From positions 1 to 64,000 of the forward strand of contig NZ_BJDY01000008.1 of assembly GCF_005405385.1 (NCBI RefSeq): DNA of 64,000 nucleotides. The letters run 5' to 3'. The DNA is from Lactiplantibacillus mudanjiangensis (GTDB lineage Bacteria; Bacillota; Bacilli; Lactobacillales; Lactobacillaceae). The position numbers were made by a program, and so were the translations under genes. Each line of letters begins with the position of its first letter. Position 1 is the first letter of the stretch. Shown here in pieces: positions 50,155-57,354 of the stretch. The notes under the pieces are model-generated. The model did not search any database and had not been told where the DNA came from. It was given only the letters and a program-made list of their open reading frames with translations.

Positions 50155-50306
50155 CTAAGCAACGAAAACACGCAAAACGGTCAACTATCAAGAAAAAGCG
50201 GCGCCGGATGCGTCAACACGCTAATGAGCATAGTGCCGTGGCACGGGAAAAGGTGCGAATTAAGCACGACTATGCGCCATATAGAGTTGGTGATTATGAT
50301 GAGTAA
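50151..50306 (+). CDS. small highly basic phage protein
   Basis: A 51-residue frame beginning at GTG 50151 (overlapping the previous stop in GTGA) with a run of Lys and Arg (STIKKKRRRMRQH). GAGGAGG lies about 10 nt upstream. Likely nucleic-acid-binding by charge; not recognised. Confidence 0.55.
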   Translation: MTKQRKHAKRSTIKKKRRRMRQHANEHSAVAREKVRIKHDYAPYRVGDYDE

Positions 50307-50496
50307 ACTCGCAGATACAGTTGAACACTGTTTTCTAAAGCTAAAAAGATTAGGTGGATTGTCCGAAGCCAATGTTTTCTTACTTTATGCTTACTTGCAA
50401 CTGTGGAACCGCGTAGGCGCGCCAGTCCATGTTGTGCACACGTTTGACCAAGAGCGTGGCGAAGATGTCTTTATCGCCAGATTTTCAAAGGATTGA
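50299..50496 (+). CDS. hypothetical small phage protein
   Basis: 65 residues from ATG 50299, overlapping the preceding gene by 8 nt. It has an amphipathic helix (ADTVEHCFLKLKRLGGL) and no known motif. The frame open further upstream has no ribosome site. Confidence 0.55.
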   Translation: MSKLADTVEHCFLKLKRLGGLSEANVFLLYAYLQLWNRVGAPVHVVHTFDQERGEDVFIARFSKD

Positions 50497-50517
50497 ATAA
50501 TGCTAGGAGGGTGCGGA

Positions 50518-51009
50518 ATGAAATATAGTGAAGCAAATAAAAAAGTTAAAAAGTTAGACAGTCGCTTATCAATTGAATCTGGTAAAGATGGCAGTGACTG
50601 TTTTTCCTCAGTAATTTACTTACGACACAGTGGAAGGTTAATCGCATGGATTTATGATAGTGAAAACGCTATGACTGACAATAAAGACTTGTTTGAGTCC
50701 GCAAATACCAGTATTCATCCTAGTTACAAAGCAATCAAGATACTAATTGAACTTCATGAAACGCCTGTCGAGGAGCGTGAAGACGAAAAGAAATATTACA
50801 TCAAAGTAGCTTCGATTGACGGTGGTCTTTATCTGAATTACGTCAAGGAAGAGAAAAATTTTACTTTTTCAACTAAGAATGAAATCCCGACGCACCAAAC
50901 ACAATTCACTAAGCAAGAAGTGAATAGCTGGCTAAAAGCGACGACGCTAGCCATTGATTGGGACAAGGCTTTAGAAGAGGTGCCAGGCGATGAGGTTAGT
51001 GATGATTGA
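50518..51009 (+). CDS. hypothetical phage protein
   Basis: Not recognised. The 163-residue product is soluble and acidic at its end. AGGAGGG lies 7 nt before ATG 50518, which sets the start. The C-terminal half (KYYIKVASIDGGLYLNYVKE) recalls DUF1642-like accessory proteins only weakly. Confidence 0.6.
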   Translation: MKYSEANKKVKKLDSRLSIESGKDGSDCFSSVIYLRHSGRLIAWIYDSENAMTDNKDLFESANTSIHPSYKAIKILIELHETPVEEREDEKKYYIKVASIDGGLYLNYVKEEKNFTFSTKNEIPTHQTQFTKQEVNSWLKATTLAIDWDKALEEVPGDEVSDD

Positions 51010-51070
51010 AGTCAAAGAGCCGACCGATGAATTGCGGCGGCAAGCGTTTGAACTTTTCGGGGAGGATTAA
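50990..51070 (+). CDS. possible very small phage ORF
   Basis: ATG 50990 opens 26 codons (MRLVMIEVKEPTDELRRQA) ending 2 nt before the next start. It overlaps the previous gene by 20 nt; an internal ATG at 51002 is an alternative. Translation is uncertain. Confidence 0.3.
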   Translation: MRLVMIEVKEPTDELRRQAFELFGED

Positions 51071-51072
51071 GA

Positions 51073-51270
51073 ATGAAATATATGAATGGCAAAAGCATAA
51101 AAGTTGGCGACATCTTATGGGCAAAGGATGCTAGATGGATTGTAACTAACGATTACCAGATGGCACTTATTGGCAAAGAAATAGAGTTTACCCAAATGAT
51201 TTTGCCAGCCTTTGTAAAATATGTTGGCAACGTGCACGAAAACCCGGAGCTACTGGAGGCGGGAAAATGA
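51073..51270 (+). CDS. hypothetical small phage protein
   Basis: 65 residues, likely a small beta-barrel (MNGKSIKVGDILWAKDARWIV). GGGGAGG lies 8 nt before ATG 51073 and the stop overlaps the next start in ATGA. Not recognised. Confidence 0.6.
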   Translation: MKYMNGKSIKVGDILWAKDARWIVTNDYQMALIGKEIEFTQMILPAFVKYVGNVHENPELLEAGK

Positions 51271-51461
51271 AACTTTCTGAATTGAAAAAGCGTGATGATT
51301 TTGGGGAATTAGCCGAAAGGGCCCACCATTTGGTTGATGATTGGGACGATTTTCAGATTATGCACACGGCCTTTCAACAAATGTTAGATGATAACGCTGA
51401 TAAACCAATGGCGGTAGCTCGTCAAATAGACAAGTGGTATATGAAGAATCGGGCGGAGTAA
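51267..51461 (+). CDS. hypothetical small phage protein
   Basis: 64 residues, acidic and helical (ELAERAHHLVDDWDDFQIMH). ATG 51267 overlaps the previous stop, with GGAGG before it. Not recognised. Confidence 0.6.
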   Translation: MKLSELKKRDDFGELAERAHHLVDDWDDFQIMHTAFQQMLDDNADKPMAVARQIDKWYMKNRAE

Positions 51462-51480
51462 GGAACAAAATTAAAAAGTA

Positions 51481-51521
51481 TCTGCAGATTATCTGCTGAA
51501 CTCCTGCAATAAATCTGCAGA
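51481..51521. repeat. inverted repeat TCTGCAGATT / AATCTGCAGA
   Basis: Perfect 10-bp arms at 51481-51490 and 51512-51521, with two further CTGC units between them, in the gap before the next gene. No T run follows; an RNA structure or protein site in the leader is possible. Confidence 0.5.
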
Positions 51522-51563
51522 GAAATGAAAGTACTACTTTATATAATACGAGGAGGTGGCTCC

Positions 51564-51830
51564 GTGGGATATATATACCTTTTGTTCCTAGTAAGTGTTA
51601 TCCCCGGAATTGTTGTGGGATCATTTATCACATATAAATGGTTTGGGCCAATGCTGTATAAAGATAAAAGAGCCGGATGCAAGTATTGCCTTAAAAAGTT
51701 TCCTATATTTGATAAGAAAGGGCTAGAGGTTCGCATAGCATATGGGGTTCACATGATTATAAATTGTGATGGCAAAGGTACCGGTATTCAAATTGGATTT
51801 TGCCCAATATGTGGTCGAAAACTCAAATAA
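51564..51830 (+). CDS. membrane-anchored zinc-ribbon phage protein
   Basis: 88 residues from GTG 51564, with GAGGAGG 7 nt upstream. One N-terminal membrane helix (IYLLFLVSVIPGIVVGSFI) is followed by two cysteine pairs (CKYC near 38-41 and CPIC near 80-83) that can bind zinc on the cytosolic side. Not recognised. Confidence 0.6.
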   Translation: MGYIYLLFLVSVIPGIVVGSFITYKWFGPMLYKDKRAGCKYCLKKFPIFDKKGLEVRIAYGVHMIINCDGKGTGIQIGFCPICGRKLK

Positions 51831-51856
51831 AATTTCTGATTTATAGGAGGAACGGA

Positions 51857-52318
51857 ATGACTAAGACGGCGGAAACTAAACGGATTGAACATGCACTTTG
51901 GAACTTCACGCATAGCAAAATGGGTGTATATGGATGTTTTGAAGTGACCTTGGGCTTAGGAATGACTGCCGATCATCGAGAGATTGTTGACTATGTTACT
52001 TACGACAAATCTGGAGTAATACGTTGTTACGAGATTAAAACTAGTTACGCTGACTTTAAAAGTCATGCGCGCAAGTCTTGGTGGGGTAATTTCAACTATC
52101 TAATTGTGACCCCAGAAGTGCATAAACAAATAAAAAGCCATGGTGATATTTTAGGCGGCATTGGCATCTATGTTGTGGGTGATGATAATGTCCCAAAGTC
52201 TGTTCATTCGGCCTCAAACCATCAATTGACTGTTGGAGAGAGAGTCACCATTATCGAGAGCATGGTAAGGTCAATGGATCGTGAGGTTCAAAAGTTTTAT
52301 CGCATTGAGCAATATTAA
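51857..52318 (+). CDS. MmcB-like putative nuclease-fold protein
   Basis: The 153-residue protein has a pattern of the PD-(D/E)xK-type MmcB family: REIVDYVTYDKSGVIRCYEIKTSYADFKSHAR (D and E-x-K near residues 39-58, abridged), then WWGNFNYLIVTPEV. Relatives are linked to DNA repair, but here it is a phage accessory gene of unknown target. GGAGGAACGG lies before ATG 51857; the longer frame has no ribosome site. Confidence 0.7.
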   Translation: MTKTAETKRIEHALWNFTHSKMGVYGCFEVTLGLGMTADHREIVDYVTYDKSGVIRCYEIKTSYADFKSHARKSWWGNFNYLIVTPEVHKQIKSHGDILGGIGIYVVGDDNVPKSVHSASNHQLTVGERVTIIESMVRSMDREVQKFYRIEQY

Positions 52319-52348
52319 ATGAAATTTTTGACTTATAGGAGGCGTAGC

Positions 52349-52774
52349 ATGATTAAAACTTATCGTAAAACGGCAACAATTCAGGCAGAACAGTTTGATG
52401 GTAGCCAAAAAATGATCAGAAAATATGCTCACCTGGTTCCAAAGAATGTCCCAGAACCGTCCAGTAATTCATGGGTGACTAAAAATGGATTGTTTGAGTT
52501 TCATATTGGTGATTGGTTTATTTCAAAGCCTGATGGAATCTACGGACCAATTAATAACGCGGATTTTGAACGAGATAATACTGAGTTGCCGGTGATTCCT
52601 AAAATGGTCGCAAATTATATCAAGACAGCACATAGCTATGATCTTAGCCTTTTTGACTTTTTCCGAATTTCGTTTCAAAGCAAAAAAGACATTGATTCCG
52701 AATGGGTATGTGAACATTTTGAATTGGTTGCTCGTGCATGGTTAGACGGTTATCAAGTGGAGGAAGAAAAATGA
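52349..52774 (+). CDS. phage accessory protein with DUF1642-like end
   Basis: The 141-residue protein has an N-terminal beta-rich part (TATIQAEQFDGSQKMIRKY ... FHIGDWFISKPDGIYGPI) common in phage accessory proteins and a C-terminal helix pair (WVCEHFELVARAWLDGYQVE) matching the end of DUF1642 proteins. It thus looks like a fusion of two accessory modules. TAGGAGG lies 7 nt before ATG 52349. Function unknown. Confidence 0.65.
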   Translation: MIKTYRKTATIQAEQFDGSQKMIRKYAHLVPKNVPEPSSNSWVTKNGLFEFHIGDWFISKPDGIYGPINNADFERDNTELPVIPKMVANYIKTAHSYDLSLFDFFRISFQSKKDIDSEWVCEHFELVARAWLDGYQVEEEK

Positions 52775-52941
52775 CTGACACCGAATATGCCAAAGCAATC
52801 CAAACGAAAGCCACAGTTGCCAACCTGGAAATGAACGCGGCACTAACAACTGAGCAATAGGCACAAATTGGCCAGGACTTCATTGCTGACATTATGGAGT
52901 TGAGTGAAAGGGGAATTGGTAGTGAAACGAACGACGATTAG
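52771..52941 (+). pseudogene. small phage ORF interrupted by an amber stop
   Basis: ATG 52771 (overlapping the previous stop in ATGA) opens 29 codons to TAG 52858-52860. The same frame then continues for 26 sense codons (AQIGQDFIADIMELSERGI) to a stop at 52939. The continuous amphipathic helix across the stop suggests an original TGG (Trp) changed to TAG. Either the short form is used or the gene is dead. Confidence 0.45.
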
Positions 52942-53353
52942 AAAAGTTGAAGATATTCTACGTGACTATCCCAAGATTGACAAGTATATCGAAGAACGTG
53001 AGCAAGAGTTACGGTATCCATCAATGCCCGGTGATGACAACGTTGGCGGTGGTAAGGCTCAATACAAGTATGGCAATCAGACTTTAGACACTCTTATCAC
53101 GATTGACGAAGACCGGCGTATCAATGCGCTAAAGCGCCAACGGGCGGTGATCGATGATTGCTTAGACGATGTGGGCGAAGATACAGAAATCATCGTTAAC
53201 GAGTTGTACTTTAGAAAGCGGCCACGTTACACGATTGACGGATTGATTACCAATCATTTGATCAACGTTAGCCATACTAAAGCATTCAAGTTGCGGAATG
53301 AATTCATTTCGGACTGTGCTAAAGGTTTGGGATTGTATGAAATTGTGTACTAA
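52922..53353 (+). CDS. ArpU/RinA-type late transcription regulator
   Basis: The protein has 143 residues from GTG 52922, which has AAAGGGGAA upstream. It shows the ArpU pattern: an N-terminal charged helix (KVEDILRDYPKIDKYIEERE), a central EDRRINALKRQRAVIDDCLD and a C-terminal sigma-like HTH (IVNELYFRKRPRYTIDGLI). It stands at the end of the early operon, before the packaging genes, where such proteins switch on late transcription. Confidence 0.82.
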   Translation: MKRTTIRKVEDILRDYPKIDKYIEEREQELRYPSMPGDDNVGGGKAQYKYGNQTLDTLITIDEDRRINALKRQRAVIDDCLDDVGEDTEIIVNELYFRKRPRYTIDGLITNHLINVSHTKAFKLRNEFISDCAKGLGLYEIVY

Positions 53354-53439
53354 TTGCGTATTTTCGACCTGCATAATCATGCTAAATTAGTAGTATGCCA
53401 AGTAGGTTGATGACATAACTTCCTTTTAAATATGTGTGG

Positions 53440-53498
53440 ATCGTCGTGGACTAATTGGTAAGCCACAATGTGATGTAGGTTCGAGTCCTGCCGACGAT
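53440..53498 (+). ncRNA. tRNA-like element lacking an anticodon arm
   Basis: Acceptor arms ATCGTCG (53440-53446) and CGACGAT (53492-53498) pair perfectly; a D-arm-like TGG-ACTAATTGGTAAG-CCA and a T-arm GTAGG-TTCGAGT-CCTGC are present. Between them only AATGTGAT remains where an anticodon arm of about 17 nt should be. At 59 nt it cannot decode. It is followed by a strong terminator at 53517. It is either a tRNA pseudogene or a deliberately tRNA-shaped RNA. Confidence 0.6.
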
Positions 53499-53516
53499 AT
53501 ATATGTTCAGGAGACC

Positions 53517-53547
53517 AAAGGATTACCAATTCGGTAATCCTTTTTTG
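53517..53547 (+). terminator. terminator after the tRNA-like element
   Basis: AAAGGATTACC pairs perfectly with GGTAATCCTTT around AATTC, followed by T. It probably also ends the early operon after the ArpU gene. Confidence 0.85.
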
Positions 53548-53582
53548 GGATGAAGGAGAGGTACGAATATGACTATAAAAAA

Positions 53583-53711
53583 ATGGAATACAATCTTGTT
53601 TTTTTAAGCGTATTACTTTTTGGATTAGGGATAATTATGGGCAAGTATGAAAGTAGTGCATTAGCAATGTTAACTGCAATTATCTGTCTATACTTTGCTT
53701 TAAATGGATGA
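53583..53711 (+). CDS. small two-helix membrane protein before the defence cassette
   Basis: A 42-residue frame from ATG 53583 encodes two hydrophobic segments (LVFLSVLLFGLGIIMG and SALAMLTAIICLYFAL). The good ribosome site AAGGAGAGG, however, faces ATG 53569 in another frame (MTIKKWNTILFF, then stop). One extra base in the A7 run would fuse the two. So it may be a frameshifted gene, or one read by slippage or reinitiation. Confidence 0.4.
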   Translation: MEYNLVFLSVLLFGLGIIMGKYESSALAMLTAIICLYFALNG

Positions 53712-53729
53712 TACAATCATCAAAAAAAG

Positions 53730-54596
53730 GTGATTCTCATTAAAAAGGTATCTGTAAAAAATCGTGAATTTAACAATGTTGCTTTTAGTAAAATAACAGG
53801 TATTTTAGGTGTTATGAGTGCTATTATCAGTTTCGTGGACTTATCTGCTATTGTACGAATAATTATTCTGATTGCTATGTTGCTTGCAGGTGTTGCTTAT
53901 TATTTCATCTCATTACACAAAGCCAATAATTTAAATAATCTGATTTTAAACTATGGAGAGTCCACAATTGAAATAAAGCAAGGTGATATATTCTCGGATG
54001 AGTATAAAACGGATGATAATAAACGAGTTTTTGCTTTTAATGAATATTTTGACACTAGAGTTGATGATGAGATTATATCTAAGGGTTCTTTGAATGGACA
54101 ATTTATAAATAGAGAAGTTTGGGACGTAAATGATTTGGATGCAAGGATGGCTGATGATCCGCACTTAAAAAAACATATCAATAACAGTTATAAAAACCGT
54201 TCTGTTGGCGATAAGCATACATCGTATGAGCTTGGAACCATTTTTAAATATTCTGAGAACGTCCTATTGACAGCTATGACTTATTTTGATGATGAAAATC
54301 AAGCTAAACTGACTATTCAGGAATATGTTAAGTTTCTTATTCAGTTTTGGGATGAAGTAAATTCAATATATGCTAGTAAGACTGTTGTTATTACTCTTCT
54401 TGGAAATGGAATTACGAGGCTAGATAATAATATTTATTCATCCAATCAGATTTTAGAGATCATTTTGTGGACATTCTATTTAAGAAGGATAAAGTTTAGA
54501 AAACCAGCAAAATTAGTGATATTATTGAATGAAGATACTAATGCTCGTATAAACTATTATAAGATAAGGAGTATGTTCAATGGCCTACAGAAATAA
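53730..54596 (+). CDS. ThsA-like effector: two membrane helices plus macro-like domain (type II Thoeris)
   Basis: The product is 285-288 residues. Two membrane helices lie at about 22-38 (ITGILGVMSAIISFVDL) and 41-62, followed by a cytosolic domain with macro-like features: IEIKQGDIF (80-88), VFAFNEYFD (100-108), a GS near 119, YELGTIF (166-172), the TAMTYFD strand and LLGNGITR (223-230). This is the layout of type II Thoeris ThsA, in which the macro domain senses a nucleotide signal and the membrane part carries out killing. It overlaps the TIR-like gene by 17 nt. The best ribosome site (AAAGGTGA, 53726-53733) points to ATT 53739; GTG 53730 is the alternative. Function is inferred from architecture and pairing. 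Confidence 0.72.
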   Translation: MILIKKVSVKNREFNNVAFSKITGILGVMSAIISFVDLSAIVRIIILIAMLLAGVAYYFISLHKANNLNNLILNYGESTIEIKQGDIFSDEYKTDDNKRVFAFNEYFDTRVDDEIISKGSLNGQFINREVWDVNDLDARMADDPHLKKHINNSYKNRSVGDKHTSYELGTIFKYSENVLLTAMTYFDDENQAKLTIQEYVKFLIQFWDEVNSIYASKTVVITLLGNGITRLDNNIYSSNQILEIILWTFYLRRIKFRKPAKLVILLNEDTNARINYYKIRSMFNGLQK

Positions 54597-55083
54597 GGTA
54601 TATGTTGCGTTCGATGGTGACAATGATATGAATGCATATAGAACTTTTCAAATGTGGAACGCAAATCCGAACTTTGATTTTACTTTTTATCATGCACATG
54701 ATTTGAATCATGCACTTGATTCAAGTCAAGAAGAAACTATTAAACGGAAACTTAGAGAGCGTTTTGCCAATTCAAAGTTATTTATCTTGTTAATTGGTGA
54801 TCATACAAAATATCAATATCGGTTTGTTAAATGGGAAATTGATGTTGCCGTTAAATTGGAACTACCAATTGTTGCAGTCAATCTAAATAACAAGAGAACC
54901 ATTAATTCAGAATTGATGCCAGCATCACTTAGAGGCAACTTGTCTGTTTCAATCCCATACAAGGAAAAAGCAATTAAATATGCGATGGATAATTGGCCTG
55001 ATAGTGATAAGAGATATCGAAAAAATGAAGAAATTGATAATTACTATTACAAAGATTCTGTATATGAAAATTTGAACTTGTAA
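54580..55083 (+). CDS. ThsB-like TIR-like protein (MTH538/DUF1863 type, type II Thoeris)
   Basis: The 167-residue protein has a MTH538/DUF1863 TIR-like fold pattern: first strand [11 protein letters not shown] (residues 6-16), a helix-rich [25 protein letters not shown] (52-76) and [23 protein letters not shown] (81-103), in which E86 occupies the place of the catalytic glutamate of TIR NADases. ThsB proteins sense phage infection and make a signal nucleotide from NAD+ that activates ThsA. Its start lies inside the end of the ThsA-like gene, so the two are co-translated, and a terminator follows directly. Being inside a prophage, it would protect the lysogen from other phages. Confidence 0.75.
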   Translation: MAYRNKVYVAFDGDNDMNAYRTFQMWNANPNFDFTFYHAHDLNHALDSSQEETIKRKLRERFANSKLFILLIGDHTKYQYRFVKWEIDVAVKLELPIVAVNLNNKRTINSELMPASLRGNLSVSIPYKEKAIKYAMDNWPDSDKRYRKNEEIDNYYYKDSVYENLNL

Positions 55084-55091
55084 AATTACTA

Positions 55092-55114
55092 ACGTCCTTC
55101 GGGGCGTTTTTATT
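55092..55114 (+). terminator. terminator closing the defence cassette
   Basis: ACGTCC pairs with GGGCGT (one wobble) around a TTCGG loop, followed by TTTTTATTTT. It separates the cassette from the terminase genes. Confidence 0.7.
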
Positions 55115-55144
55115 TTGAACAAAGTGGAGGTGTGGTGGTATGTA

Positions 55145-56035
55145 ATGGATAAACGAGAACAGGCCGGCAAGGACTATGCGGCAGGGATGAAGTACAAAGA
55201 TATTGCTGCTAAGTATGATGTACCAGTTAATACCTTAAAGTCATGGCGCACTCGTGACCATTGGAAACGGGGTGCACCCGCAGTCAAAGAGGTGCACCCA
55301 AAACAAAAAGAAGATGCACCCAAGGTTGCACCTAAAATAATTGATGAATTAGAGGCAAACAACGAGCTTACTGAAAAGCAAAAGTTGTTCTGCCTTTTTT
55401 ATTTGCAGCGTTTTAATGCGACGTGGGCGTATCAGCAAGCGTACAAAGCTAAGTACGATGTTGCAATGGTCAATGGGTCAAAGCTACTAGGAAATGCTAA
55501 GGTTAAGCGGCAACTAACCAAATTAAAAAAACAACAGTCAGCCGATCTTTATTTTGACGTACAAGACATTATCCGTGAGTTGCGCCAGATATCCAGAGGT
55601 GATGCTAGAGATGTAGTTGATTTCAAGACTGTTAAGCGGCTGGCTTGGTACAAAGTACGCGATGAGAAAGGTGACCAAGAAGACGGTGGCGGTCACTTTA
55701 GGTGGGAGCCTAAGATTGATCCTGAGACTGGTGAACAGGCTTGGTATTACGAGAACATCGTTAAGTTGCATGACAGTGATGAGATTGATACCAGCAACAT
55801 CAAGTCGATTCGAATTGATAAAGGCGAGGCTGTTGTTGAAATGTACGATAAGCAAAGAGCATTGGAAAGTTTAGCCAAGCTTGTTTCGCCTGACATCAAA
55901 CAACAGTCTCGTAAGTTAAAAGCTGAGGCTGATGTTGCTGAGGAGAAAGCTAGAAGCGTCAAAAGTAGTGGCAGCGATGTAGCTGAGCAGTTTGATAAGA
56001 TGTTTAAACGATTGAAGGAGTCTAGCGATCAATGA
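55145..56035 (+). CDS. terS: terminase small subunit
   Basis: The protein has 296 residues from ATG 55145. It has an N-terminal helix-turn-helix ([24 protein letters not shown]) for pac or cos recognition, a Pro/Lys linker, the central [29 protein letters not shown] typical of Terminase_2/PBSX-type small subunits, and an acidic coiled C-terminus. GGAGGTGTGGTGG precedes it. It binds the packaging site and recruits the large subunit, encoded 4 nt beyond overlap downstream. Confidence 0.9.
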   Translation: MDKREQAGKDYAAGMKYKDIAAKYDVPVNTLKSWRTRDHWKRGAPAVKEVHPKQKEDAPKVAPKIIDELEANNELTEKQKLFCLFYLQRFNATWAYQQAYKAKYDVAMVNGSKLLGNAKVKRQLTKLKKQQSADLYFDVQDIIRELRQISRGDARDVVDFKTVKRLAWYKVRDEKGDQEDGGGHFRWEPKIDPETGEQAWYYENIVKLHDSDEIDTSNIKSIRIDKGEAVVEMYDKQRALESLAKLVSPDIKQQSRKLKAEADVAEEKARSVKSSGSDVAEQFDKMFKRLKESSDQ

Positions 56036-57345
56036 CAACATATGATGAGCTTAAATACACTAAGAAACAATTGAAAGTATATGATCAATTTGATCGTGAT
56101 GACTGGTCGCTCATGATCAATAGTGGCGCGGTTGGATCTGGTAAGACTGTTATCGATAATGATTTATTTCTACGCGAATTGCTGAGAATTGGTAAGCTTG
56201 CACAATCGATGAATAAGAAAGCACAATACATTTTAGCCGGATTTTCTAGTAAAACAATTGCTAACAACGTATTACAAGAAATTATGCAAGCTTATCCAAT
56301 GTTAAACATCAAGTTTGATGTACATGGTGCTTTTGAATTGTTTGGTGTTCGTGTCGTCCAGGCCTATACGGGTACTATTGCTGGTATGGCATCGATTCGT
56401 GGGATGAATGCTTGGGGAGCCTATATTAATGAAATGTCGCTGGCCAATGAGCAAGCATTTACTGAAATCCGTAATCGTGTCCGAGGATTTGAAGGTGCTC
56501 GAATCATCGGTGATACTAACCCTGACGTACCTACACATTGGCTGAAACGTAAGTATATTGATAAAGCCGATGATAAGAGCAAAGGCATTATCTACAATCA
56601 TTTCACAATGGATGATAATACATTCTTGCCTAAGAAGTATGTTCACGATATGAAAGCTCAAATGAGTGGCATGTTCTATGACCGTTCTGTTTTGGGATTG
56701 TGGGTAGCTGGTGAAGGGTTAGTATACAGCGACTTTGATAAAAATCAGAATGTCATTAGTCAAGCTGATTTTGAGCAACGAACTGCTGATAAGCAATTAA
56801 CTTACTATGCTGGTGTTGACTGGGGATTTGAACATAAAGGTGTCATCGTTGTCTTAGCCGATGACGATGACGGTAATACCTACTTGATCCAAGAAACGAC
56901 CAAACAGCATCAGCAAATTGATTACTGGATTGACGTTGCACGTGCTATTCAAGCTAAGTATGGCTACAATATTCCATTTTACTGTGACTCAGCACGGCCA
57001 GAGTACGTGACACGTTTCCAGAATGAACATTTCAATGCGTTTAACGCGTATAAGACACGACTGACAGGTGTTGAAGAGTTAGCTGGTCTAATTAAGCAGC
57101 GTCGGTTCTTAGCAGTCAGAGAGGCCTTAGATAAGTTCTTAGATGAGCTGTATCAGTACACTTGGGATGAACGTACTGGTGAGCCAATTAAACTTAATGA
57201 TGACGTGATGGATGCAACACGATATGCACGAGCTACTCGAACCTGGAAGCTGGCACATAACAATCAAGTCAATTTAAACGAGCAAACAAGAATTTTAGAA
57301 CAAAATAATTTAATCATAGGCGATGATTCAGCGCCATGGATGTGA
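56032..57345 (+). CDS. terL: terminase large subunit
   Basis: The 437-residue protein has the packaging ATPase Walker A GAVGSGKT (near residues 33-40), a Walker B region (GAYINEMS, near 126-133) and the RNase H-like nuclease domain ([18 protein letters not shown] about 260). It is of the PBSX/Terminase_3 family. It cuts concatemers and pumps DNA into the prohead. ATG 56032 overlaps terS by 4 nt. Confidence 0.95.
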   Translation: MTTYDELKYTKKQLKVYDQFDRDDWSLMINSGAVGSGKTVIDNDLFLRELLRIGKLAQSMNKKAQYILAGFSSKTIANNVLQEIMQAYPMLNIKFDVHGAFELFGVRVVQAYTGTIAGMASIRGMNAWGAYINEMSLANEQAFTEIRNRVRGFEGARIIGDTNPDVPTHWLKRKYIDKADDKSKGIIYNHFTMDDNTFLPKKYVHDMKAQMSGMFYDRSVLGLWVAGEGLVYSDFDKNQNVISQADFEQRTADKQLTYYAGVDWGFEHKGVIVVLADDDDGNTYLIQETTKQHQQIDYWIDVARAIQAKYGYNIPFYCDSARPEYVTRFQNEHFNAFNAYKTRLTGVEELAGLIKQRRFLAVREALDKFLDELYQYTWDERTGEPIKLNDDVMDATRYARATRTWKLAHNNQVNLNEQTRILEQNNLIIGDDSAPWM

Positions 57346-57354
57346 GGTGATTAG

